57,416 bases of DNA from Treponema sp. (GTDB taxonomy: Bacteria; Spirochaetota; Spirochaetia; Treponematales; Treponemataceae), in NCBI GenBank assembly GCA_024693045.1, contig JAILLQ010000008.1:1-57416 (forward strand), in the 5' to 3' direction. Of the stretch, positions 39,322 to 48,548 are shown in pieces. The position numbers were made by a program, and so were the translations under genes. Position 1 is the stretch's first letter. Each line of letters begins with the position of its first letter. The notes below the pieces were generated by a model that made no database searches, was not told the DNA's origin, and was given only the letters and a program-made list of their open reading frames with translations.

Positions 39322-42300
39322 CCAAATCTTTTATTTCACTCCAAATAGAAACAGAACCCTTGCACTTATTCTTTGAATAATAAAGGGCTTTATCTGCATT
39401 TTGAACCACTACATCAAGATTATCACATTCTGCTACATCATGATTTGTGCTTATCCCCATACTAAAACCAATCAGTTTTTCTGGAGGAACATTTACTTCA
39501 ACATCTTTTAACAAAGATTTTATTTGAGGCACGAAGTAATGGTGCTCTTCTAACTTTTCCTTCAGCCTCTGGAAAACTCGAACTCCTTCAGAGGCATTTG
39601 TATCTACCATAATGATTACAAATTCATCTCCGCCATAGCGAGAAATAAAATCAATTTTACGACAAGTTTCACGTAAAAGATTGGCAAAACTTTTTATTAA
39701 GAAATCGCCTACATTATGACCAAAGGTGTCGTTATAGTATTTAAAGTTATCCAAATCTATAAATCCAACTGCAATCTGTATTACGGTTTCCTTTCTCTGC
39801 TGATAACGGCGAACCCGCTCGCTTTCAAGTGAAATATATTCCTGGAAGGCGTTTCGATTTTTCAAGCGGGAAAGCTGATCTGTTGAGCTCATAATCATCA
39901 AATGCTCTTCCTGCTTGAAGATTACAACTTGAGACTGAACACTTGATAGAGCAATCAAAATTGTATTAATTACATCTGTATTAAATACGGTGCCTTTTGA
40001 AGGTTTTATAATTATTGCAAAGCGATAATCCGCATAGCTGATATCTCCAAAATAAACCCCCGATTCTTCATCAAAGACCAGATGAGCAATATCGCTTTTC
40101 TTTGATTTTTTGAAAAGGCGTTTCCAAATTTCCGGCGTAACAGAATCTACTCCAGAGTGTAAAAAAGATTCCATGGTCTTACATTCAGAAGCTTCCATAA
40201 CGCCAAAATGAACTTCTTCTGCCATTGTGTACTCACCGATTTCCAGCAGAATTGTTTGCATATACTTTTTAATGTTCAAATCGTGAATTATGCAGGTTTT
40301 TATCTTGTTGATAAATTGATAATCATGAATTCTCTTGTGCAGCAAAGAAAGCAATTGTTCCTTTTCTGCTCTTTCTTTAAAGAAAGTCATTTCAATATTC
40401 AGAGGGTCAAATTCTTCAATCCCTTTTATATACTGAGTCAAAGAAATGCATCTTTTTTTGCCTTTTGTATAATAGGTAAAGCCATTTTTTTGAGCTAATT
40501 TAAACCCTAAACGCAAATATTTTTTGGACTGTTCTTCATAACCTAATTTAGAAAGCACTACAGCAAATTCATAGAATGAAAATACAACTTTATGACTCAT
40601 ATTGCTGGTAAGTTTGTTAAACTCACTTATACACTTTAAAAATAGAGTTTCTGCAGAAACCAAATCCCTTTCTTCTACATGGAGCAAAGCTTCAAGAAAA
40701 TACAGGAAAGGCATATCTTCTTTTGTAATAGATTCTGTATTTTGCACAATGTTAGAATGATTAATTCTGGCTCGAATATAATCTCCTAAATCAAAATCGA
40801 TAATTGACTTAAAAATCAACATATCGTTTATAGAAGGCAGGAAAGAATTGTTTAAGAATTCTTCCATATTAAACACTTGCAGATAGTGAGTGATAATATT
40901 GAATATTTCATACGCCTTTGAATAATGTCTTGAATAAAATAAGGCATAACTTAAATTCTTTAGGGCATCTGCAATCGAAGCAAAATCATTTATTTCCGGA
41001 AGGCGAGCAATAATTCCATTTTCTAAATCATAGGCTCTCTTATACATAGCCCGGCAAGTTGCATCATAACATAAGCCATTTCGTATATTCAAAAGAGGTG
41101 TAATCTCTCCGATTTCTGTGCGGATTTCATTACACTTGTCATACCACATAATCGCCTGATCCATTTCTCCAAAGTGAGAACATACAATTCCCCTCCAATG
41201 GTAAACGGTAGATATCAGGTGCTGGTTATCAACTTTCTGGGCCAGTTCCAAATAATTAGATATAGCTGAATCAAGAGAATTTTTTATTCCCTCATCATTT
41301 ACAAGCTGCCAAGGCAAAGAGATTGCTGTTGAAATATAGTTATTCCAAAGCTCCTGCTTTTCCAGCCTTTCCAAAGCAAGCTTGTATTTATAAAAATCTC
41401 TTTCTTCATCAACATTTTTTGTAAACTGAAAATCCAGCATTGCACAAAGCGCCAGCATATTTTTGTCATCTGCAGTTTCAAAAACTTTAGTTGCCAAAGA
41501 AAGATATTTTACGGCAAGTGTAAAAGATTTTTTTTGCCCGAAGATTCTAGCAAGGTGGAAGCATGCCAAAGGCCTTGTATAATCTTCTTCCGGGGAATCT
41601 AAAATATCATTTAAATATAATATCGCTTCGTCTTTTGAATTACATTCGCAAAGACATTTTGCAAGTTCAAGACACAACTCATTTTTTTCATCTTCAGAAA
41701 AATAAGAGAATTGTATGAAGTTTTTAGAAACCCAATCAGCAAAATCTTTCAGTTGCTTATAACAAATAAAAACTCTATTGTTGCGAAGAGTCTTCATTAT
41801 GATTTTATACTGACTTTCTTCCTCTAATTCTAAAATTTGGTTGTACTGAGTTCTATCTTTATAAATTACAAGTTTGTCGGATAAAACTTGCAAATAATTC
41901 GCCTTTAACCTTTGATCTTCCAAAAATTTTATTGCATCTGTTATTTCCATATCATTTTGAAGAGTAGAAAAACAGAATGCTATTTTGCCGTTAAAATTTA
42001 CTTTTTCAAGTTCTTTGATTAAATTTAAGGAACATTCAGACAGGCATTGTGCATTTAAAATTAAATAATTTCCAACGCATTTTTCATGTAATATATTTAC
42101 AAAAGTTTCTATGTATCGACTCTGTTCGTAAATAATTTCTGACGAAAGAGGAATATCATAACGCTCGGTGCAAAAATCAGTTAAAAAATAGGATTCAATC
42201 GATTTTTTGTGAGAAATAAAAGCTTTACTAACCAGTTCGTTTATAGAAAATCTATCATTATTATCTTTCAAAATAGATAGAAATGGCTTATATGGACTAA

Positions 42301-42436
42301 AATCATTAGCCATATCAAGAACGGTAAAACCTTCTTTTAATTCTTCTGTAATGAGGTTGCTCGAGATATGTAAAAAACAGACAGAACTTTTACACGCTTG
42401 AATAAACTGTCTGATTGCATTCGCCTGATTTTCCAT
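39317..42436 (-). CDS. Diguanylate cyclase with long TPR-type sensor region
   Basis: 1039-residue protein. The first 230 residues are unrecognised; residues about 240-720 are helical repeats of TPR type (YHWRGIVCSHFGEMDQAIMWYDKC). A GAF-like segment follows (about 730-840). The C-terminal GGDEF domain (about 870-1035) is intact, with YYNDTFGHNVGDFLI, the inhibitory RxxD site in CRKIDFISRYGGDEF, and ADKALYYSKNKCKG. It should synthesise cyclic-di-GMP and be subject to product inhibition. No transmembrane helix is seen. It is transcribed divergently from ddc from overlapping promoters that share a -35 hexamer. Confidence 0.93.
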   Translation of the reverse strand: MENQANAIRQFIQACKSSVCFLHISSNLITEELKEGFTVLDMANDFSPYKPFLSILKDNNDRFSINELVSKAFISHKKSIESYFLTDFCTERYDIPLSSEIIYEQSRYIETFVNILHEKCVGNYLILNAQCLSECSLNLIKELEKVNFNGKIAFCFSTLQNDMEITDAIKFLEDQRLKANYLQVLSDKLVIYKDRTQYNQILELEEESQYKIIMKTLRNNRVFICYKQLKDFADWVSKNFIQFSYFSEDEKNELCLELAKCLCECNSKDEAILYLNDILDSPEEDYTRPLACFHLARIFGQKKSFTLAVKYLSLATKVFETADDKNMLALCAMLDFQFTKNVDEERDFYKYKLALERLEKQELWNNYISTAISLPWQLVNDEGIKNSLDSAISNYLELAQKVDNQHLISTVYHWRGIVCSHFGEMDQAIMWYDKCNEIRTEIGEITPLLNIRNGLCYDATCRAMYKRAYDLENGIIARLPEINDFASIADALKNLSYALFYSRHYSKAYEIFNIITHYLQVFNMEEFLNNSFLPSINDMLIFKSIIDFDLGDYIRARINHSNIVQNTESITKEDMPFLYFLEALLHVEERDLVSAETLFLKCISEFNKLTSNMSHKVVFSFYEFAVVLSKLGYEEQSKKYLRLGFKLAQKNGFTYYTKGKKRCISLTQYIKGIEEFDPLNIEMTFFKERAEKEQLLSLLHKRIHDYQFINKIKTCIIHDLNIKKYMQTILLEIGEYTMAEEVHFGVMEASECKTMESFLHSGVDSVTPEIWKRLFKKSKKSDIAHLVFDEESGVYFGDISYADYRFAIIIKPSKGTVFNTDVINTILIALSSVQSQVVIFKQEEHLMIMSSTDQLSRLKNRNAFQEYISLESERVRRYQQRKETVIQIAVGFIDLDNFKYYNDTFGHNVGDFLIKSFANLLRETCRKIDFISRYGGDEFVIIMVDTNASEGVRVFQRLKEKLEEHHYFVPQIKSLLKDVEVNVPPEKLIGFSMGISTNHDVAECDNLDVVVQNADKALYYSKNKCKGSVSIWSEIKDLV

Positions 42437-42442
42437 ATAACA

Positions 42443-42494
42443 ATTTTAACCCAGTTTTTCATATTTGCAATACAATTTGATTATCTGCTATTAT
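42443..42494. promoter_or_regulatory. Divergent leaderless promoters sharing one palindromic -35 box
   Basis: TTGCAA (42465-42470) is its own reverse complement. Leftward it is 16 bp from TAAAAT (42448-42443), which ends 6 nt before the cyclase ATG. Rightward it is 18 bp from TATTAT (42489-42494), which ends 6 nt before the ddc ATG. Polymerase cannot occupy both promoters at once. Confidence 0.65.
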
Positions 42495-42500
42495 GGCACT

Positions 42501-43952
42501 ATGAAAAATCTATTCCTTACAAACAAAAAATCAAGCAAAAAAGCCTACAAAGAAATTATTAAACAAACGGCAAAAGCGATAACTAAAGCCTTCGAAGACT
42601 CTTCTGCTTATTCAGGACCTACCCCTCAGCAATTAAAAAAAGAAATAAAAGGTATTGAAATACTTCCCGAAAATGGTCTTGGCTGGGATCAGGTTCTTGA
42701 ACTCACAAAAGAAAAGATTCTTCCTAACATGCTCCGTACATCATCTTCTGACTATATGCCTCACCTGCATAGTCCCGCAACCTTAGAAAGCATTGCTTCT
42801 GAATTGATTATTTCCACATTCAATCAATCCATGGACAGCTGGGATCAGGCTCCTGTCGCAACCGAAATCGAAGTAGAAGTTATCCGCCAGCTTTGTGCTC
42901 TTTACGGCTATCCTAAAAAATCCGACGGAGTTTTTACAAGCGGCGGAAGTCAGTCAAACCAAACTGCAATTATTCTGGCAAGAGATTGGTTTATTTCTAC
43001 TATTCTTAAACATGATGTAAAAAAATTCGGCCTTCCTGAAAATTTCAAAAAGCTCAGAATGTATACAAGTGAAATAAGCCATTTTTCTATGGAAAAATCT
43101 GCTCACATTCTGGGGCTGGGGTACGAAAGTGTTGTAAAAGTCCCTGTAGACAGCAAAAAAAGAATGGACTTTGATGCCCTAAAAAAACTAATCGAAGCCG
43201 ATGTCGCTTCCGGTAATATTCCATTCCTTGCTGTCGCAACAATTGGAACAACAGACTTTGGCTCAATAGATCCTGTAGATAAAATGGCAAGACTTTGCAA
43301 AAAATATAACATGTGGCTTCACGCAGATGCTGCCTACGGAAGTGGAGTTATTTTAAGCCAAACCTACAAACATTTAGTTTCTTCGCTAAACAAATGCGAT
43401 TCTATTACAGTAGATTTCCACAAAATGTTCCTGCTTCCAATCAGCTGTTCAGCAGTTCTTATAAAAAATGCTGATGATTTTTCAGCCCTTACAATACATG
43501 CAGACTACCTTAACCGAGAAGAAGACGAAGAAGACGGTTACACAAATCTTGTAGACAAATCTTTGCAGACAACACGCCGCTTCGATGCCTTAAAAGTATG
43601 GATGAGTTTTCAGGCTAGAGGAAAAGATGGCTGGAGCGACATAATTACAACTTCAATGCAGAATGCCCGTTATCTTTATTCAATTATCAAAGATAACAAG
43701 AACTTTGAAGTAATTACTGAACCAGAAATCTCTTCCCTTGTATTCCGTTACAAAGCAGCCGACGATTCCCTTTCTGATGAAATCAACAAAAAAGTTCGCC
43801 GCTGCCTGCTTCATAAACACGGAATTGTAATAGGTCAAACAGTTTCTAATGGTCATGTATGTTTAAAATTCACATTGCTTAATCCACTCATGACCCATAA
43901 AAAACTAGACGACCTGGTATCATTAATCCAGGAACTTTGTGAGAAAATATAA
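42501..43952 (+). CDS. ddc: L-2,4-diaminobutyrate decarboxylase
   Basis: PLP-dependent group II decarboxylase of 483 residues that converts 2,4-diaminobutyrate to 1,3-diaminopropane, a precursor of norspermidine. The start at 42501 is preferred over ATG 42465, which lies in the -35 box. Diagnostic segments are MPHLHSPATLES, STFNQSMDSWDQAP, FTSGGSQSNQTAI, HADAAYGSG and the PLP-Lys block TVDFHKMFLLP (Lys about residue 308). With dat it forms the diaminopropane route. The neighbouring cyclic-di-GMP cyclase may be co-regulated through the shared promoter region. Confidence 0.9.
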   Translation: MKNLFLTNKKSSKKAYKEIIKQTAKAITKAFEDSSAYSGPTPQQLKKEIKGIEILPENGLGWDQVLELTKEKILPNMLRTSSSDYMPHLHSPATLESIASELIISTFNQSMDSWDQAPVATEIEVEVIRQLCALYGYPKKSDGVFTSGGSQSNQTAIILARDWFISTILKHDVKKFGLPENFKKLRMYTSEISHFSMEKSAHILGLGYESVVKVPVDSKKRMDFDALKKLIEADVASGNIPFLAVATIGTTDFGSIDPVDKMARLCKKYNMWLHADAAYGSGVILSQTYKHLVSSLNKCDSITVDFHKMFLLPISCSAVLIKNADDFSALTIHADYLNREEDEEDGYTNLVDKSLQTTRRFDALKVWMSFQARGKDGWSDIITTSMQNARYLYSIIKDNKNFEVITEPEISSLVFRYKAADDSLSDEINKKVRRCLLHKHGIVIGQTVSNGHVCLKFTLLNPLMTHKKLDDLVSLIQELCEKI

Positions 43953-43967
43953 AATCTAGGCTTATTT

Positions 43968-44561
43968 CTAAAGAATCTTTTCTGGTGCAGAAAAGTTTAC
44001 ATAGGCAGTTAGCTTCCAATCTCCGTCTTCATTCAATTCTCGAACGAATAAGACGGGACGGTAAGTGCCTGACTTTTTTTCGATAGGTCGCATTGTAGAA
44101 GTAACATTAGAATAAGCCGAATTAACTCTCAAAGGTTCATATACAGATGTTACGGCCATTGTGTAGCCGGAAAGTTTTGTTCCCGGTGAAAATGGCCCAG
44201 TTTTAGACATAAACAGTTCAAATCGAATCGAACCTGTTTTTTCTCCGCTTCTATTTCTTAAGGCACCAATTTTTAGCGTTACACGGTCAGTTCTGGCGCT
44301 GTAAGAATACTCAGCGTTTACAATTTCCATTTTACTCGGAGCACCAGCTTTTGCACCACTTTCCTTAGTTTCATGGCGATATCCTGTATCGTCATCCGCA
44401 TCAGCAGAAGAAAAGTCCATGGAATCATCTCCTTTTACTCCAATTTTATTCCATGTTGCTGTGCGGCACTTGTCACTACAGAAAGTGTACATATTATTGC
44501 CGATTTGCCCAAAGACTTTATTTGAGAAAATTATTTTTCCGCAATTGTAGCAAGTTTTCAT
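43968..44561 (-). CDS. Zinc-finger hypothetical protein (197 aa)
   Basis: Not recognised. An N-terminal treble-clef-like finger has CYNCGK and FCSDKC (residues 4-33). An acidic linker follows, then a beta-rich C-terminal domain (about 75-197) with KMEIVNAEYSYSARTDRVTL, which could be a ligand-binding immunoglobulin-like or C2-like fold. No signal peptide. TATAAT in the extended form TGATATAAT ends 7 nt before the ATG and no Shine-Dalgarno exists, so the mRNA is probably leaderless. It converges on ddc with 15 bp between the stops. Confidence 0.75.
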   Translation of the reverse strand: MKTCYNCGKIIFSNKVFGQIGNNMYTFCSDKCRTATWNKIGVKGDDSMDFSSADADDDTGYRHETKESGAKAGAPSKMEIVNAEYSYSARTDRVTLKIGALRNRSGEKTGSIRFELFMSKTGPFSPGTKLSGYTMAVTSVYEPLRVNSAYSNVTSTMRPIEKKSGTYRPVLFVRELNEDGDWKLTAYVNFSAPEKIL

Positions 44562-44629
44562 ACGAAAAATTATATCATAGAAATTTTAAACAATCGAATT
44601 AATATTTATCAACTTGCTACAAGTAGGAA

Positions 44630-46336
44630 TTAGAATTCCTGCTTAATATTGCTTGCTTCTTTTCCCTTATCTTTTTCGCGAATTTCAACGCGTCGAATCT
44701 TTCCAGAAACAGTTTTAGGCAGTTCCTTTACAAATTCAAAAATTCTAGGACATTTGTACATAGCTGTATTTTCTTTTGCAAAAGTAGAAAGTTCTGTTTC
44801 CATTTCTTTTGGATCTTTTGTGTCGTATCCAGGAGATAGAACGATTGTTGCCTTAACAGCCATACCACGCTTTGCGTCTTCTACACCTGTAACAGCACAT
44901 TCCATTACGGCTGGGTGCTGCTGCAAAATCGATTCAACCTCAAATGGACTTACACGATAACCGGCTGTTTTAATAATGTCGTCTTTACGGCCGACAAACC
45001 AAACGTAACCGTCTTCATCCATGTAAACATTATCACCAGTATGGTAAACACCACCGTCAAATGCATCTGCTGTAAGAACAACGTCCTTATAATAACCCAT
45101 CAAAAGACCGTATGGGCGACCATGTTCTACGTGAATACAAAGTTCACCAGTTTCACCAGCAGGAACAGGCTTGTTATTAGGATTCAATACTTCTACATCA
45201 TAGCAAGGGTTAGGACGACCCATAGAACCCGGGCGAACTTCACTGTAATCCATAAAGTTTCCGCAAATTACAGTTGATTCAGACTGACCATAACCTTCGT
45301 AGATTTTTTTACCAGTTTTTTCGAGCCATTTATTGTATACTTCGCCGTTCAAAGCTTCTCCGGCTGTACTAAAGCGAGTACATTTACTCAAATCATATTT
45401 ACTCAAATCCTGGCGAACCAAGTAACGATATACTGTTGGAGGAGCACAGAAAGTTGTAAGTCCATACTTTGAAATCATTTCAAGCATTTTTGTAGGCTTA
45501 AAGCTATTCATGTCATATACAAACTGTGCAGTTCCGGCAATCCACTGACCATAAAGTTTTCCCCAAGTTGCTTTTGCCCAGCCTGTTTCAGCAATGGTAA
45601 GATGAAGACCATCTTCTACAACTCCATGCCAATATTTTGCTGTAATAATGTGTCCGATTGGGTAATCATAATCCTGGATAACCATTTTTGGATAGCCGGA
45701 TGTTCCTGAAGTAAAATAGAGAAGCATTGGATCTTCGTTATGAGTTGCCGCATCTCCTACAGGACGAGGGAATTCTGCTGGCATTCTTTCATATTCTTCA
45801 TGAAAATTTATCCAACCATCACGGCTCTTTCCTACAGTTACAAGAGTCTTTACAGATTTTGATTTTGGAAGAGCTTTTTCAATTTCTTCCTGAACAAGAG
45901 GATTGTCATAACAGAAAATCATTTTTACTTCTGCTGCATTTGTACGATATTCGATATCACTCTGCAAAAGCTGGTCTGTTGCTGGAATTACAATGGCACC
46001 GATTCTGTGAAGGGCTGGCATTAAAATCCACCATTCATAGCGACGGCGAAGCATAAGCATTACCGTATCGCCTTTTTTGATTCCCTTTGAAACCAGCCAG
46101 TAAGCAGCTCTTTTTGATTCACGAGAAATATCATCAAATGTGAAAATTTCTTCTTCATCGTTATCATCTATCCAAACAAGAGCTCTTTTTCCAGGATACT
46201 CCTGGGCATATTTATCTACAATATCATAAGCAAAATTAAAATCAGGAATAGTTTTTAATCTACAATTTTTCTTAAAATCATCGTAATCTTTGAACTCTCG
46301 GTCTTCAACAAGAAAATTTTTTACTAAACTAGACAT
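44630..46336 (-). CDS. Acyl-CoA synthetase (AMP-forming, medium-chain/acetyl type)
   Basis: 568-residue adenylate-forming enzyme of the AcsM/acetyl-CoA synthetase-like group. Motifs: LLYFTSGTSGYPKMV (about 205-219), EGYGQSESTVICGNF, GGVYHTGDNVYMDEDGYVWF and GRKDDIIKTAGYRVSPFEVE. The C-terminal catalytic Lys lies in LPKTVSGKIRRVEIR (about 545). The usual acetyl-CoA synthetase Trp pocket is not identified, so short- or medium-chain fatty acids are likely substrates. AGGAG lies 5 nt before the ATG. It stands alone; a second AMP-forming ligase of the long-chain class lies at 10073-12058. Confidence 0.9.
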   Translation of the reverse strand: MSSLVKNFLVEDREFKDYDDFKKNCRLKTIPDFNFAYDIVDKYAQEYPGKRALVWIDDNDEEEIFTFDDISRESKRAAYWLVSKGIKKGDTVMLMLRRRYEWWILMPALHRIGAIVIPATDQLLQSDIEYRTNAAEVKMIFCYDNPLVQEEIEKALPKSKSVKTLVTVGKSRDGWINFHEEYERMPAEFPRPVGDAATHNEDPMLLYFTSGTSGYPKMVIQDYDYPIGHIITAKYWHGVVEDGLHLTIAETGWAKATWGKLYGQWIAGTAQFVYDMNSFKPTKMLEMISKYGLTTFCAPPTVYRYLVRQDLSKYDLSKCTRFSTAGEALNGEVYNKWLEKTGKKIYEGYGQSESTVICGNFMDYSEVRPGSMGRPNPCYDVEVLNPNNKPVPAGETGELCIHVEHGRPYGLLMGYYKDVVLTADAFDGGVYHTGDNVYMDEDGYVWFVGRKDDIIKTAGYRVSPFEVESILQQHPAVMECAVTGVEDAKRGMAVKATIVLSPGYDTKDPKEMETELSTFAKENTAMYKCPRIFEFVKELPKTVSGKIRRVEIREKDKGKEASNIKQEF

Positions 46337-46502
46337 TTTAACTCCTGGAAGACTTATTCAGTCTTTCCACATAATTAGACTAAAAAACTGTATAAAAGTT
46401 GCATCTATTTTCCCATTTATTTAAAAATATGTCAAAAGAAATGACTATATATTGTAAATAAGTTGATTTTTTTTTGCATTTACCAAAGACTTTTTTTTCT
46501 GT

Positions 46503-46508
46503 TATAAT
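46503..46508 (+). promoter_or_regulatory. -10 element predicting a leaderless RluA mRNA
   Basis: TATAAT ends 7 nt before the ATG at 46516, without a Shine-Dalgarno. TTTACC lies 18 bp upstream as a possible -35. Confidence 0.6.
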
Positions 46509-46515
46509 CGTGCCC

Positions 46516-47277
46516 ATGAAAAGAATTCCTGATTACTCGACAATTTACCAGGACGACCAGATTGTTGTCCTTAACAAAAGAAGCGGACTTTTAATAGCTG
46601 CTGACCGTTACGACACAGAAGCTCCTCGTCTTGATTTAGAAGCAGAGGAAGAATTTGGTAAACTCTATGCTGTTCATCGAATCGACAAAGACACATCGGG
46701 AATTATAATTTATGCAAGAAATCCGGAAGCACATAAAAATCTTTCCATGCAGTTTCAGGAACGAAAGGTAGAAAAGACCTACCATTGTCTTGTTCACGGA
46801 CACCCTTTATGGACAGAACTAAAAGTAGATTTACCACTATTACCCGACGGAGACGCCAGACACAGAACTGTTGTAAATAAAAAAATAGGAAAACCAAGTC
46901 TTACAGAATTCAGAGTGATTGGGAATTGCGGACCTTTTTCATGGATAGAAGCAAAACCTAAAACTGGCCGTACACACCAGATCAGAGTTCACCTTGCGGA
47001 AAATAAATTTTGTATCGTTTGTGATCCACTCTACAGCGGTAATCAAAAGCCAGTAAGATTAAGTGAAATCAAAAGGTCATGGCGTGGAGATGAATTTGAA
47101 GAACAGCCTCTTTTAAGCCGACTTGCTTTGCACGCCTATAAAATTTCTTTTGCTCATCCAACTACTGGTGAAAAACTCACTTTTACAGCTCCTTACCAGC
47201 GCGACATGGAAGCTTTAAGAAAGCAGCTTGCAAAGCTTTACAAAGTAGATCCATTAGAAGAAGAAAAAAACGATTAA
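46516..47277 (+). CDS. RluA-family pseudouridine synthase
   Basis: 253-residue RNA pseudouridine synthase. The catalytic Asp is in AVHRIDKDTSGIIIYAR (about residue 56). KTYHCLVHG, RTHQIRVHLA and FCIVCDPLYSG are the other RluA blocks. There is no N-terminal S4 domain, as in RluA and RluC short forms, so the target (23S rRNA or tRNA position) is undecided. An ATG 14 codons upstream lies ahead of the -10 box and is rejected. Its stop codon overlaps the converging CNNM gene by 4 bp. Confidence 0.92.
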   Translation: MKRIPDYSTIYQDDQIVVLNKRSGLLIAADRYDTEAPRLDLEAEEEFGKLYAVHRIDKDTSGIIIYARNPEAHKNLSMQFQERKVEKTYHCLVHGHPLWTELKVDLPLLPDGDARHRTVVNKKIGKPSLTEFRVIGNCGPFSWIEAKPKTGRTHQIRVHLAENKFCIVCDPLYSGNQKPVRLSEIKRSWRGDEFEEQPLLSRLALHAYKISFAHPTTGEKLTFTAPYQRDMEALRKQLAKLYKVDPLEEEKND

Positions 47278-48548
47278 ATAGCTCTTGGGCCCCGGAACTT
47301 AATTCGAACCTGACGAATTCGCCTCTGGGCCTGATCTTCTATAATGAATAAAACATTTTGCCAATAATAAATTTCTCCAGTAGATGGCAAAGAGCCCATT
47401 TTTTCCAGTAACCATCCACCCAAGGTCATAAAATCTTCGCTTTCAAGATTCAACTTTAAAATATCATTTATATCAGTAAGATGGATGTCGCCAGGTACTA
47501 TAAATTCCCGGCTGGAAATAAACTTAATTCTTTTTTCCGGTGAAACTTTTGAATTCTCTTCGTCGGTCATTCTGCTAAATACTACACGAAGAATATCATC
47601 TGCAGTTGCAACTCCGGCCAAAGCCCCTTGTTCATCCAGAGCCACAGCAAATTCAGTTCCTTCTTTCTTAAATTTTGAAAGCAACTCCAGAGCTGTAAAA
47701 GTTTCCGGTACAAAAAGAACCTTTTTCATTGCAGCACGAATATAATCTTTCTGCCCATCCAACTCTTTTGCTCCAAGTAAAACGGATTTATAATGAACTA
47801 CTCCAATAATTGAATCTTTATTATTTTCATATACAGGAATCATGGTTAAACCTGAATCTACAAAAATCTTAACCAATTCTTCTTTACTTGCTTTTACATC
47901 AACAGATTTTACAAAGGCTCTGTGTTTCATTATATCGTGAACAGTTAAATCGTTAAACTGAATGATTTTATTCAGCAACTTTTTTTCTGAAAGTTCAAGA
48001 GTACCTTCTTTTTCGCCCAGTTCAATCAAAGTTTTTAATTCATCTTCAGTTATAATTTCGTCTGAATTCTTCAAAAGATCTTTGGCTAGTTTTGCAGTTC
48101 CTTTTGAAATAGCGCTAAAAACGAACACAATCGGATAAAATATTTTTTCCAATAATTTCAAAGGAAAAGCATTTTTACAAACCACATTATCCGTATAACG
48201 GCCAGCAATCGTTTTTGGAACAATTTCTCCAAAAACAACAGACATAAAAGTAAAAGCAAAGGTCGCAATTCCAACACCAGAATTTCCAACCAATTCTATA
48301 GCCAGAGCAGTCGCAAGAGAAGAACCCAAAGTATTTAAAAAATTTATACCAATTAAAATAATGGTGAGCAGTTCGTCGACATTTTCCCGAAGATTATAAG
48401 CCGTAGAAGCATTTCTCTTCTTTTCTTTTACTAGCTGTCTTAATTTTATTTTAGTCACAGAAAGATAAGCTGTTTCGGAAGCGGCAAAAAATGCGATAAA
48501 TTTTACAATAAAAAGCAAAATTGCAATCATTACAAAAGTCTTAAGCAT
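47274..48548 (-). CDS. CNNM/HlyC-type transporter-associated protein (DUF21-CBS-CorC_HlyC), second copy
   Basis: 424 residues: DUF21/CNNM membrane domain (about 1-185, four helices, FFAASETAYLSVTKIK), a CBS pair (about 200-325, MKHRAFVKSVDVKASKEELV) and a C-terminal CorC_HlyC domain (about 340-415, GDIHLTDINDILKLNLE). Members are linked to Mg or Co efflux and were once called haemolysins. Its start overlaps the upstream paralogue by 8 bp, so they are translationally coupled and may form a heteromer. Confidence 0.9.
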   Translation of the reverse strand: MLKTFVMIAILLFIVKFIAFFAASETAYLSVTKIKLRQLVKEKKRNASTAYNLRENVDELLTIILIGINFLNTLGSSLATALAIELVGNSGVGIATFAFTFMSVVFGEIVPKTIAGRYTDNVVCKNAFPLKLLEKIFYPIVFVFSAISKGTAKLAKDLLKNSDEIITEDELKTLIELGEKEGTLELSEKKLLNKIIQFNDLTVHDIMKHRAFVKSVDVKASKEELVKIFVDSGLTMIPVYENNKDSIIGVVHYKSVLLGAKELDGQKDYIRAAMKKVLFVPETFTALELLSKFKKEGTEFAVALDEQGALAGVATADDILRVVFSRMTDEENSKVSPEKRIKFISSREFIVPGDIHLTDINDILKLNLESEDFMTLGGWLLEKMGSLPSTGEIYYWQNVLFIIEDQAQRRIRQVRIKFRGPRAI

